DNA of 64,000 nt, taken from assembly GCF_964030965.1 (NCBI RefSeq), contig NZ_OZ034999.1, forward strand, positions 1,240,001 to 1,304,000. The letters are read 5' to 3'. Shown here one piece after another: positions 45,407-55,408 of the stretch (position 1 is its first letter; each line of letters opens with the position of its first letter). A program made the position numbers and the translations under genes. The stretch is from Spiroplasma endosymbiont of Amphimallon solstitiale (GTDB lineage Bacteria; Bacillota_I; Bacilli_A; Mycoplasmatales; VBWQ01). A model generated the notes under the pieces. That model was given only the letters and a program-made list of their open reading frames with translations, did no database searches and was not told the DNA's origin.

Positions 45407-45595
45407 TTAATTAATTTTTTGATTTGTATCTAATTCCATTACTAATATTTGATAATCCTGAATATAAGCATTTTCTAATATATGATGTTTATAATTTCTA
45501 TGAAAATTAATAGCATTTTCAATTGTAGAAAATAATTTATATTTTGTTTCAATTCCATAATTAGTTTTATATTTTAATAAATAAGCATATTTCAT
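45407..45595 (-). CDS. Small hypothetical phage protein
   Basis: 62 residues. I chose ATG 45595, since AAGGAG lies 9 bases upstream; an earlier in-frame ATG 45637 lies inside the previous gene. Sequence reads MKYAYLLKYKTNYGIETKYK, soluble and compact. Its place in the operon supports it. No family recognised. Confidence 0.6.
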   Translation of the reverse strand: MKYAYLLKYKTNYGIETKYKLFSTIENAINFHRNYKHHILENAYIQDYQILVMELDTNQKIN

Positions 45596-45611
45596 TTTAA
45601 TATTCTCCTTT

Positions 45612-46430
45612 TTATAAATGATAATAATTTTCATCAAATTCTAAATTTGCATTAACATTAACTTCACTCATATTATCACTACCATATTGACTAGTTATTT
45701 CACTATTAATTGAAAATCTATTATCATTATTAATTAAATGTGCTATTTCATTTGTAAAACTAGTTTCTTGCATTTCTACATCAAATTTTCTTTCCATAGG
45801 TAATAAATTATGGATAATTTCACTTGCACCAGCAATTATGGTAGGTACTGCATAAGCATTATTAAAATCATTATTTATCCCCATTGCAACACCACTTGAA
45901 ATTAAACCACCACCAGTAGCCATATTACAAATTTTTCTTATTGTTTCAAATTTATTAGGTATTAACTCAGTTAATCCACTAATAAGATTTGAAATACCAT
46001 AAGCATTTAAACTAATATATGTATCTCAATCCATTAATGATTGATTTTCTTGTTTATTTAATAGTAATCATGGCGGACCTTCTGTTGTAGTTGTAGTAGT
46101 TACTGGAATTGGTGTTGTTGGAATAATAGGATTAATATTATTTTCAGTTCATTTACTATAATTTGCTAATCCAATTGTTCCTAAACCTAATAAGATTTTT
46201 TTAGAACTATTAATTAATTTAGTTTTAGTATTTGGTCTTTGATTTAAATTTCATATATCTAAACCTAATTTTTTACCAAATAATAAACTATTAATTGAAC
46301 CCAATATTGAATTATCTATTACTTGACCATAATAAGCACTTGTACCTATCATTGCACAAATTGGGCTTATACCAGTTCTTATTAATTTAGTTAAAGTATA
46401 ATTTGATTGTGTATTTTCTATACTTGGCAT
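45612..46430 (-). CDS. GVAMGINND-family membrane protein (intact)
   Basis: 272 residues from ATG 46430, with AAAGGAGAAT upstream; overlaps nothing but sits one base after the previous stop. Segments: TKLIRTGISPICAMIGTSAYY, GSINSLLFGKKLGLDIWN, a Pro/Thr linker (IIPTTPIPVTTTTTEGPP), MDWDTYISLNAYGISN, GGGLISSGVAMGINNDF and AIPTIIAGASEIIHN-like C-terminal helix. Four or more hydrophobic segments. It is the only undamaged one of three relatives in this window (others at 13522 and 23494). It precedes the capsid gene set here, but sits in a filamentous-phage cluster elsewhere, so its virus of origin is unclear. Confidence 0.65.
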
Positions 46431-46431
46431 T

Positions 46432-46677
46432 TTATTCTCCTTTAATTTCTAATTTTTTAACTGTTACTTTAATTCAACCTTGATAAACATCATTATCACC
46501 AACTATTAATGCAACATTACTTTCGGGATCAGAAACAATTATGTGTTTTGATTTAACATTTGGATATTGTCTTAAAATAATTGCTCTAATATCATTACTT
46601 GTATGAATTGCTTTTGGAAATGGTGATAATATTTCAATTTCATCTTTATTTTCAAACAAAGTAGGTAATATTATCAT
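46432..46677 (-). CDS. 81-residue hypothetical phage protein
   Basis: ATG 46677 overlaps the previous stop (TAATG). Compact, with FPKAIHTSNDIRAIILRQYP and KSKHIIVSDPESNVALIVGD, beta/alpha in appearance; one TGA is Trp. No family recognised; part of the minus-strand phage operon. Confidence 0.6.
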
Positions 46678-46857
46678 TAATGAAGTTCTCCATTTTCTAT
46701 AAACTTAATTAATTTATAATAAGCAGTAAGTTTACCTGCTTCTTTTAATGAATCACATAAACAAATACTAATTTGCTTATTCAATCAGATAATTAATTTT
46801 TCATTATATTTATTAATTACTTTTTGTTTAAACTCTTCTCTTAATTTTTCTATATTA
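46677..46857 (-). pseudogene. Phage gene, 3' part only, cut by IS30 copy 4
   Basis: About 59 codons readable from the IS30 edge (NIEKLREEFKQKVINKYNEK ... LIKFIENGELH). Start lost to the insertion; IS30 copy 4 has a clean TTA duplication, but no continuation is found past it at 47919, so the upstream phage genes are gone or elsewhere. Confidence 0.55.
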
Positions 46858-47918
46858 CCTGAATTGTAAATATAAATGGGACAGTTTTTTAAAATAATTG
46901 TATTAAATCTATTGGTCTTTTATAAGATAGTGATTTTCTGGGTGTAGAATTAATTTGAAATGCTATAGTATTTAAATCTTTTTGTTTATATGAAGATAGA
47001 TCTGTAGATTTTGGTAAATATCTTCTTAAAATACCATTATTATTTTCATTTAAACCTCTTTGACAAGGTTTACCAGGATCTGCAAAATAAATCTTAACAT
47101 TACAATTTTTTTCGATTAATTTTCATTTACTAAATTCTTTACCACGATCAAAAGTAATAGTTTTAACTGTTCCTTTTTGTAACTTTGAAATAAATTTTAT
47201 TATACTTTTTGTAATATTTTCTGATTTATTATTTTTAGTTGCTAAAGGAATTGTGGTTTTTGATCATATATCAGCTAAAGTAATAATAGAACTTTTATGA
47301 TCTTTACCAATGATAGTATCACCCTCTAAATGATCAAATTCTTCTATATTTTTAATATTAGGAATGATTAAATTTCTTTCATGAATAGACTTACAATTAT
47401 TAATTCTGCCCCTAGTTTCTTTTTGTTTGTGAGGTTTATTTTTTCCTTTTCTCAATAAGTTATTTTCATCAAAACCCATTCGATTTGTTTTAAACATGTT
47501 ATATAAAGTTTTTGTTGAAATACTTTTTATTTTATTTTCCTTTAAAAAATTAGCAATTATATCAAGAGCATAATTTTTAGTAATTAACAAATGATTAATA
47601 GTATTAATTTCTATTAAAGTTAAAATTATTAATTTTCTACCTGCATTTTGTTTATTTTTTTGAATTTTATTCAATATTTCTAATGGTAATAAGTTTTGAT
47701 TTAATAATCTACAAACTCTATGTACAGTTGATTTACTATAATCAATGGCTTTTGCTATTTTACGAATCGAAAATCCATAACTTTTATATTCTTTTATTGC
47801 TATTATTGATTCAATAGTCAGATACTTATACATTGTGCTAATTCCTTTCTTTTCTTAATTATAGAATTAACACAATTTAATTTTTATATAAGTGTCCTTT
47901 TTAATTTTACAATTCAGG
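46858..47918 (-). mobile_element. IS30-family insertion sequence, copy 4
   Basis: 1061 bp; the target triplet TTA is duplicated on both sides, as expected for a simple IS30 insertion. Confidence 0.93.
46889..47833 (-). CDS. IS30-family transposase (copy 4, Gly-to-Asp variant)
   Basis: 314 residues. Differs from the other copies by EEFDHLEGD in place of EEFGHLEGD, two residues before the first catalytic region; the DDE residues remain. Confidence 0.93.
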
Positions 47919-48106
47919 TTATTAATACTATTAGTTTTATTCATTCCAGAAATTCTGGGCTCAAAAATAAATTGTGAAATTTTAAAAAGAAATCGAGGCA
48001 TTCGATTCAATATTTATTTAATTTGTGTTAAACAAATTAATATTTTAATTGAACCTGCACCGCTCAATTTTTTTTTACAAGTTTGAAATTTATTTTCTCG
48101 CCCAAA

Positions 48107-48171
48107 AAAATTTTCAAAAAAAATAAAAAATAAAACCAACGCTTGCTCACTGAGAAGTGGCAAGGTTGGTT
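48107..48171 (-). terminator. Strong terminator of the minus-strand RNA
   Basis: Stem from AACCAAC (48134) to GTTGGTT (48171) with inner GCTTGC/GCAAG and CACT/AGTG pairs and a GAGA loop. On the minus strand it is followed by a long T-rich run (48107-48133). This indicates a minus-strand transcript ending here. Confidence 0.78.
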
Positions 48172-48475
48172 AAATAAAGAATAGAATTAATATAGTAGGT
48201 TCCCTAGTAGGTCTATATATACTAGTTTCCAATTCGCTCCCACCCCAAGAATTACCATTACTGGTTAGTATATTTTATTAGGTATCACTCCACTTTTTAT
48301 TTATCCATGCAAGTCCACATGTTCTAGCCACTATTTTTAACAACTGTGTTGTGGTTCACTGTTTTAATTCCCTAACACGTGTTGATAATAGTGTTAAAGA
48401 TGGTTATTAATTATTAACTTTCTCCTACTTGGTCACTGCGTGTAGTAGATATTTAAAGGGTGTTAATAATAAAAA
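48134..48475 (-). ncRNA. Candidate structured non-coding RNA, unidentified
   Basis: No frame of note occurs on either strand, yet this 340-base stretch is clearly richer in G and C than its surroundings and full of short inverted repeats on the minus strand: CTACT...AGTAG with inner CAC/GTG (near 48445), TAACAC/GTGTTA (near 48390), CATG...CATG (near 48325), CTAGTA/TACTAG (near 48215). It ends in a strong terminator. A weak promoter (TTGTAA then TATTAA-like) precedes 48475 on the minus strand. It may be a housekeeping or phage RNA. I compared it mentally with RNase P RNA, tmRNA and SRP RNA without a secure match. Confidence 0.5.
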
Positions 48476-48497
48476 TTTTAAAATTTTACAATTACAA

Positions 48498-48526
48498 AAA
48501 AAGACAAGATTATTTCTTGTCTTTTT
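48498..48526. terminator. Bidirectional hairpin terminator
   Basis: AAAAAGACAAGA (48498-48509) / TCTTGTCTTTTT (48515-48526), loop of 5. It separates the RNA candidate from the remnant gene to the right. Confidence 0.75.
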
Positions 48527-48662
48527 CCTTTGAGAATAATTTTTATTTTATCTTTTAAATGTATATTTTTTAAAATACGTCGAATATAAATTTAAGGGTA
48601 AAAGAGAATTTAATTTATCTATCATCATTTTTAAATGGTAATGTTGGAAAGAATTTATTTAT

Positions 48663-48955
48663 CTAGTAATTTATCTTCCTACTTTTTTGGGAACCTCCCA
48701 ATCATGTTGTATAAATAATGAAAATGATAATGGATATGGTTCTATAAATAATGATAATGTTGAAGATGGAGTTGTTATTAATAATCCTAAAAATGATATA
48801 AAAGATTGATTAGAACAACAAGCAATAACTGAAGCAAAAAAACAAATTTAAATGGTTTATTTAAAAAATTTAATTCATTTAATATAAATGAAATCAATGA
48901 AACACAATCATCAATAAGTGAGCATTTTTCAGATTCACGATATGCTGTGATGTAG
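48663..48955 (+). pseudogene. Surface-protein remnant
   Basis: Open frame without start from 48663 reads LPTFLGTSQSCCINNENDNG and KNDIKDWLEQQAITEAKKQ, then a frameshift near 48848 continues as LNGLFKKFNSFNINEINETQ to TAG 48953. The Cys pair after a short hydrophobic stretch followed by Asn-rich sequence resembles the start of Spiroplasma lipoproteins. 48527-48660 holds nothing else. A hairpin near 48977-49000 (ATCACTCTT/AAGAGTGAT) follows as terminator. Confidence 0.4.
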
Positions 48956-49024
48956 TTTAGTTTAAATTAATATTAATCACTCTTATAAAAAGAGTGATTT
49001 TTTATGATTATATATTTTATTTTT

Positions 49025-50085
49025 CCTGAATTGTAAAATTAAAAAGGACACTTATATAAAAATTAAATTGTGTTAATTCTATAATTAAGAAAAGAAAGGA
49101 ATTAGCACAATGTATAAGTATCTGACTATTGAATCAATAATAGCAATAAAAGAATATAAAAGTTATGAATTTTCGATTCGTAAAATAGCAAAAGCCATTG
49201 ATTATAGTAAATCAACTGTACATAGAGTTTGTAGATTATTAAATCAAAACTTATTGCCATTAGAAATATTGAATAAAATTCAAAAAAATAAACAAAATGC
49301 AGGTAGAAAATTAATAATTTTAACTTTAATAGAAATTAATACTATTAATCATTTGTTAATTACTAAAAATTATGCTCTTGATATAATTGCTAATTTTTTA
49401 AAGGAAAATAAAATAAAAAGTATTTCAACAAAAACTTTATATAACATGTTTAAAACAAATCGAATGGGTTTTGATGAAAATAACTTATTGAGAAAAGGAA
49501 AAAATAAACCTCACAAACAAAAAGAAACTAGGGGCAGAATTAATAATTGTAAGTCTATTCATGAAAGAAATTTAATCATTCCTAATATTAAAAATATAGA
49601 AGAATTTGGTCATTTAGAGGGTGATACTATCATTGGTAAAGATCATAAAAGTTCTATTATTACTTTAGCTGATATATGATCAAAAACCACAATTCCTTTA
49701 GCAACTAAAAATAATAAATCAGAAAATATTACAAAAAGTATAATAAAATTTATTTCAAAGTTACAAAAAGGAACAGTTAAAACTATTACTTTTGATCGTG
49801 GTAAAGAATTTAGTAAATGAAAATTAATCGAAAAAAATTGTAATGTTAAGATTTATTTTGCAGATCCTGGTAAACCTTGTCAAAGAGGTTTAAATGAAAA
49901 TAATAATGGTATTTTAAGAAGATATTTACCAAAATCTACAGATCTATCTTCATATAAACAAAAAGATTTAAATACTATAGCATTTCAAATTAATTCTACA
50001 CCCAGAAAATCACTATCTTATAAAAGACCAATAGATTTAATACAATTATTTTAAAAAACTGTCCCATTTATATTTACAATTCAGG
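49025..50085 (+). mobile_element. IS30-family insertion sequence, copy 5
   Basis: 1061 bp with TTT duplicated on both sides. Confidence 0.93.
49110..50054 (+). CDS. IS30-family transposase (copy 5)
   Basis: 314 residues; one change in the helix-turn-helix region (SYEFSIRK for SYGFSIRK), otherwise as copy 1 with complete DDE residues. Confidence 0.93.
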
Positions 50086-51668
50086 TTTACTAAAAATTAT
50101 TTTATAAAAAATATCTGACTAATCTATACTAAATATAACACTTTATTAATTTTATTTAAGAAGATTAATAAAATGCTTATTTTAAAAACTAAATTTAGTA
50201 TGTAAGTACTTAATTTCATTGAGAAATACTTTTAATATAAAATGTATTAATTAAAGAAGGATGTCATATATCTGTACCATAACAGTCAATATGAATTATT
50301 ATTCCATTAACACCCATATTATTTAAAAATTTTGTTAAATTATCTTTAAATATAGAATTTCAAAAATTTTTAAAAGTTCAATTATCACCAATTTCATGCT
50401 CCATATTACTATAATCAAATAAGTTTCCATTAATAAAATACTTATAAATTACATCTCAATTATTTTGATTATTAATTAAATAATATAAATCCTGATAATT
50501 AATATAAATATCACCTGTATAATCAACTGAAGCAAAAGGACCAGGACTAACATGAGTTTCAAAATTACTTGTATTACTTTTTTCGTAACTATAATGATTA
50601 TAATTTAACTCAATAATATTATTATTATGATCAAAAATATAACTAATGACATAACTTGTATCATCATTTGAAAATGGCATATTTAACATAAAATTATAAA
50701 CGTATTTATTATTAATAATTAAATCAATAATTTTAGTAATTAATTCATTATTAATTTTTCCTTTTAAACTACTTTGTGCTATAAAATATATTCCCAAATT
50801 AATAGCAACTGACTGACTAATCCTTTAATTTTGTAGAAAAGTAGTGGTATTAGTAAAATTAGCAAAAATATATTTTTATATGGTATTTTTAATATTAAAG
50901 AGGTGATTTTAAATGAATAAAAATACAGTAAAAGAAATTTTAAATAATTTGTCTGATAAAGATTTTATTGAGATTTTTAGAGAAAATAAAACTAGAATTA
51001 AACAAATTGAGAAAAAAGAAAAATTTGAAGCAGTCGAACAAAAATTCAAAGAGAAAGGGATTCAATGTCCAGATTGTAGTTCTTTTTTGTGTACTAAATA
51101 TGGTAGTAAAGATTATAAGCAAAGATATAAATGTAAAAGTTGTAATATTACTTTTCATGCTTTTAAAAATCATTATTTTTATTGAAGTCATTTATCTCAT
51201 GATCAATGAGATTTATTGATACAAATAGCTACTTTAGGTCAATCTGCTTACATTATTTCTCAATTTATTAATACTACAAATAAAACTGCCTGATTTAATC
51301 GTCAAAAATTTATGAAATCAACACAATTAGTAAAAACACAAAATCAATTTGTAAAATTAAAAACTAGAATTGAAGTTGACGAAACTTTTATCAAAGAAAT
51401 TCATAAAGGAAACTTTAAAGATCCAAATGATCCAAGAAAACAATGAATTGAAGAAAATGCTAAAGATTTAAATTGTTGTATTCAAATGGCAATTGATGAA
51501 AACCGAAATATCTATGCTCAAACAACAAATACTAAAAGATTAAATAAAAAATGAGTACAAGAAAACTTAACATCGAAACTTATCGAAGAAAATTCAATTA
51601 TAGTTTGTGATATGCAAGTATTATATGATATAGTAGCTAAACAAACTAAATCCACTATCCAGCAGTTT

Positions 51669-53042
51669 GAGGCTTTTTAGAAATCTGTGTATCTTTGTTT
51701 TACAAAGTACTAGTTCAGATTAATTCTGTCTTCAAATTTTATCATAAAATGAGCAATTGCTGTATTTCAATTTTGAATAGGCAATGTTCATTTTTTTGTT
51801 ATATTTTCAATTGCTAAATAAAATATTTTAAAAACTGACATATCATTAGGAAAAGCTTTTTTGTTTCTAATAACTTTTCGTAATTGACTATTAACAGATT
51901 CAATAGCATTTGTTGTATAAATTACTCTTTTGATTTCTGCAGGATAACTAATAAAAATCATCAAATTTTCTCAATTTTTATATCAAGATTTAGCAATTTG
52001 GGGATATTGTTTATTTCATTTACTTTCAAATGATTCTAAAGCTTGCATTGCTTGTTCTTCACTACATGCACTATAAATTGGTTTTAAATCTGTAACTAGA
52101 GTTTTTCGATGTTTGTATGAAACATATTTTAAACTATTTCGAATTTGATGAACAATGCATAATTGATGTTCTGTTTTAGGATAAACTGCTTGTATTGCTT
52201 CTGACATGCCTGTTAAATTATCACTACAAGCAATCAAAATATCATTTAAGCCTCGATTTTTCATTTCTGTGAAATTAGCTAATCAAAATTTAGCACCTTC
52301 ATTTTCACTAATTCATAAGCCTAAAACATCTTTTTTACCTTCTAAATCAACTCCTAATGCTATATAAACTGATTTATTAATAATCCGTTTATCTTGTCGA
52401 ACTTTAACTACTATACAATCAAAATAAACAATCGGATAAACGCTTTCTAATGGTCGATTTTGTCATGCTTTGACATCATCAATAACATCATCAGTAATTT
52501 GACTAATAACACTTTCACTAATATCAGCACCATGATATAACTCTTGTAACTGCATTCTAATGTCAGATAGAGTCATACCTTTTGCATATAGTGAAAGCAC
52601 TTGTTGATCAAAACCATCAAATCTTCGCTGTCTTTTTGCAACTATTACAGGAGTAAAATCACTATTGCGATCTCTTGGTACATCAATCTCAATTTTACCT
52701 TGTTGAGTTATTAATTTTTTTGAACTTGTACCATTACGAGCATTTTCAGTATTACTATGTTGATTTTTTTCATATCCTAAATAATTTTGCATTTCAGAAT
52801 TCAACATTTTTTCAACTAAACGTTTTGTTAATTCTTTATATAAACCCCCTTCTTTAAAAACTGTTGTTAAATCTTCAGTATTTTCTAATAATAAATCTAC
52901 TGCTTTTGATATTGGATCATTATTATTAATATTTTGTTTTTTAGCCATCTGTAACTCACTCTTTCTAGTCATTTAATTATATTTACTAGAATTAATTAAA
53001 CATAGTTATTTTTGTAAGTTACACAGATTACTAAACATTGCC
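51669..53042 (-). mobile_element. IS256-family element, copy C
   Basis: 1374 bp; target AGCAGTTT duplicated at 51661-51668 and 53043-53050. Nested inside the IS1595-like element. Confidence 0.93.
51710..52972 (-). CDS. IS256-family transposase (copy C)
   Basis: 420 residues; differs from copies A and B by DDVKA in place of DDVKT around residue 169. DDE residues complete. Confidence 0.93.
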
Positions 53043-54092
53043 AGCAGTTTAAATCAAAAGAAAATAAAGAATTAAATTATAAAAAATTAAGTAATGTCAG
53101 TAAAATACAATCAAGTTTAAAAGAATTTATTACTCATTACCATGGCATTGGATTTACCAATATTCAAAATTACCTCAATTTATGGAAATGAAAATATCAA
53201 CACTACGGATTAACCCCTTATCAAAAATCCAATGTGTTATATTTCAGTTTGTAAAAAAAATAAATCCCAAAATTTAATAAAATCAAATTTTAAGTCAAGT
53301 TGATGACTTTTTTTATTTTACCACTACTTTTCTACAAAATTAAAAGACTAATCTTATTTTTAATTACTGCTTTAGCAATATAATATAAACCTGATGTTTC
53401 ACTTAAACTATTGCTATGTTCAACTTTATCAGCACCTACTTGTTGTGAAATATCAATATGTTTATTAACACCACCAAATTGCAAATATTGTCAATCAGTA
53501 TTATCACCACTAAAATCAGTAGATGAATACTGACTATTACTATAAGAATTGTAATTTGCTTTAACTGTAGTTATTTTTTTATGACTAATCATTTCTTGCA
53601 TCGTATTTTCAATATTTAATTTTTGATCAGCAGGAATAATAATATCAGGATTATAAATTAAAGTTCCTTCATTATTTACTAAAAAAACATCTCTTGCGTT
53701 AGCAAAAGTATAACTTTTTAAAGCTGATGTGTCATAACTATAAAACTTATGATCAGTTATTGATTGATTAGTTATTATATCACTATCATTTAAATAACCA
53801 TATTGATTATTAAATAATGAAGTTACAGAATCACTTATTGATGATTTATTTGCTAATAATTTATTAATGGTAGTATTAGTAGCATCAATAGTATTAATAA
53901 TACTATTACTTGCCAAAGTTAATGTTGTTAATGTACTTAAAGTAATTAATAATTGTTTCATTGTATTTTTCCTTTCTATTTTTAGCATCCTAAAATAATA
54001 TTTTTTATAAATTAAAATATCTTATTAATCTATAATAATAGATATAACATTTTATAAATTTTATTTCATAATGTTAATAAAAGATGATTGAT

Positions 54093-55391
54093 TTAGTGTA
54101 GTTGAGAAAAAACACCTTCCGTTGCAAATTTAGAATATTCATATCATCTATAACTAATATAAATATTATGATCATCATGTCAAATTTGTGCATCAGCTTT
54201 TATTTCAACATGAGCTCCAAATATTCCTCCATCATGATTAACACTTACTGATCAAAAGTTATGATTAAAATTGTAACTAGTATCAATTTTAGAAGTATCA
54301 ATACTTAATTTTGAACCACTATATTGATCCTTACCATATTGACAATAGACAGAAAAAAATGAATTATCATCAAAAGTTAATGTTGGATATATAGTAATAA
54401 AATCTTTTCAGCTAGCAATCTTACCATCTTGCGTAAAATTGCTAATAACAGTTGTAGGTCCATAATATCACATACCATAATCATTATTTCCACTATAACT
54501 TTCATAAGTTTTAACATTGATATTTGAAACAAGATTATCATTATTTCATTTTGTATAATAAATAGAAATTATATTATTATTATCAAAAATATAATTGATT
54601 GAATAATTTTTATCATTTATGTTCATTGGTGAACTATATATAAAATTAAAAATATTATTATTAGTACTAATTAAATTAATAATTTTACTAGTTAAATCTT
54701 TATTAAAATTATCTTTAATAATTGTTTGACTCATAAAATATGTTCCTAAATTAACAGCCACTGCTTTAGTAATTTTATTTTGATTTGCTGCTTTTGCAAT
54801 ATAATATAAACCTAATGTTTCACTTAAACTACTACTATTTTCAACTTTATCAGCACCTACTTGTTGGGAAATATCAATATGTTTTTCAACGCCACCAAAT
54901 TGAATATATTGTCAATCAGTATTATCACCACTAAAATATTTGTTAGAATATTCACTTTTACTATATGGATTATAAATATTATAAATACTATCAATTTTTT
55001 TATGACTAAGCATTTCTTGTTTAGTATTATTAACATCAACTTTATCTTTTGCTGGTATTATAGCATCTTTTTTATAAACTAATTCACCTTTATCATTAAC
55101 AATAAATAATGTTCGTGCTGATGTCTTACCATCACTTAATAAATAATTAGCATGACTAGTATCATAACTATAATATTTATGATCTATTATTGATTGATTA
55201 GTTATTATATCACTATCATTTAAATAACCATATTGATTATTAAATAATGAAGTTACAGAATCACTTATTGATGATTTATTTGCTAATAATTTATTAATTG
55301 TAGTATTAGTATCATCAATAGTATTAATAATACTACTACTTGTTAAAGTTAATGTTGTTAATGTACTTAAAATGATTAATAATTGTTTCAT
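54093..55391 (-). CDS. Secreted protein with signal peptide
   Basis: 432 residues from ATG 55391 (AAAGGA upstream), 17 bases after the stop of the upstream gene. Signal peptide MKQLLIILSTLTTLTLTSSS, then helical part (TINKLLANKSSISDSVTSLF), SYDTSHANYLLSDGKT, HIDISQQVGADKVE and a C-terminal beta-rich region with many Tyr/Asn (WYYGPTTVISNFTQDGKIAS). Paralogue of the split gene at 50210-53961. Perhaps a host-interaction factor; function unknown. TGA codons at 54909 and beyond are Trp. Confidence 0.75.
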
Positions 55392-55408
55392 ATTAGTTTT
55401 TCCTTTTT

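Larger units (their letters stand above)
50913..53254 (+). pseudogene. IS1595-like transposase, interrupted by IS256 copy C
   Basis: 319 residues after removing IS256 copy C and one AGCAGTTT (TIQQF joins KSKENKELN). N-terminal zinc ribbon CPDCSSFLCTKYG with CKSC (residues 50-78), then DDE-type core: Asp in RIEVDETFIKE, Asp in SIIVCDMQVLYD and THYHGIGFTNIQNYLNLWKW near the end. Zinc ribbon plus this core is the arrangement of IS1595 (and related IS1) transposases. This copy is dead; an active one must be elsewhere if the MITEs still move. Confidence 0.82.
50823..53345 (+). mobile_element. IS1595-like element (probable MITE parent), with IS256 inside
   Basis: Starts CTTTAATTTTGTAGAAAAGT and ends ACTTTTCTACAAAATTAAAA: the same terminal repeat as the 163-bp MITEs. 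The 8-bp target GACTAATC is duplicated at 50815-50822 and 53346-53353, the size known for IS1595-family elements. Without the nested IS256 it is about 1141 bp. Confidence 0.87.
50210..53961 (-). pseudogene. Secreted protein, paralogue of the next gene, split by nested IS elements
   Basis: From ATG 53961 (AAAGGAAAAATACA upstream) to TAA 50210. Removing 50823-53345 and one GACTAATC restores 406 residues (NKIS joins QSVAINLGIYF). Signal peptide MKQLLITLSTLTTLTLASNS is nearly the same as in the gene at 54093-55391. The two share long segments: SDSVTSLFNNQYGYLNDSD and HIDISQQVGADKVE. The C-terminal third differs. No lipobox Cys, so it is probably secreted or anchored otherwise. Family unknown. Confidence 0.7.

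Noticed and set aside
47892-48086. Plus-strand frame of 64 residues starting inside IS30 copy 4
   Set aside because: Begins in the insertion sequence end and has no ribosome site; likely chance.
48134-48475. RNase P RNA (rnpB)
   Set aside because: Short similarities to the P15 region exist, but I cannot find the universal GAGGAAAGTCC and ACAGAA cores, so I keep it as an unassigned RNA.
54857-55082. Short Ile-rich frames on both strands
   Set aside because: Shadows of the secreted-protein gene at 54093-55391.
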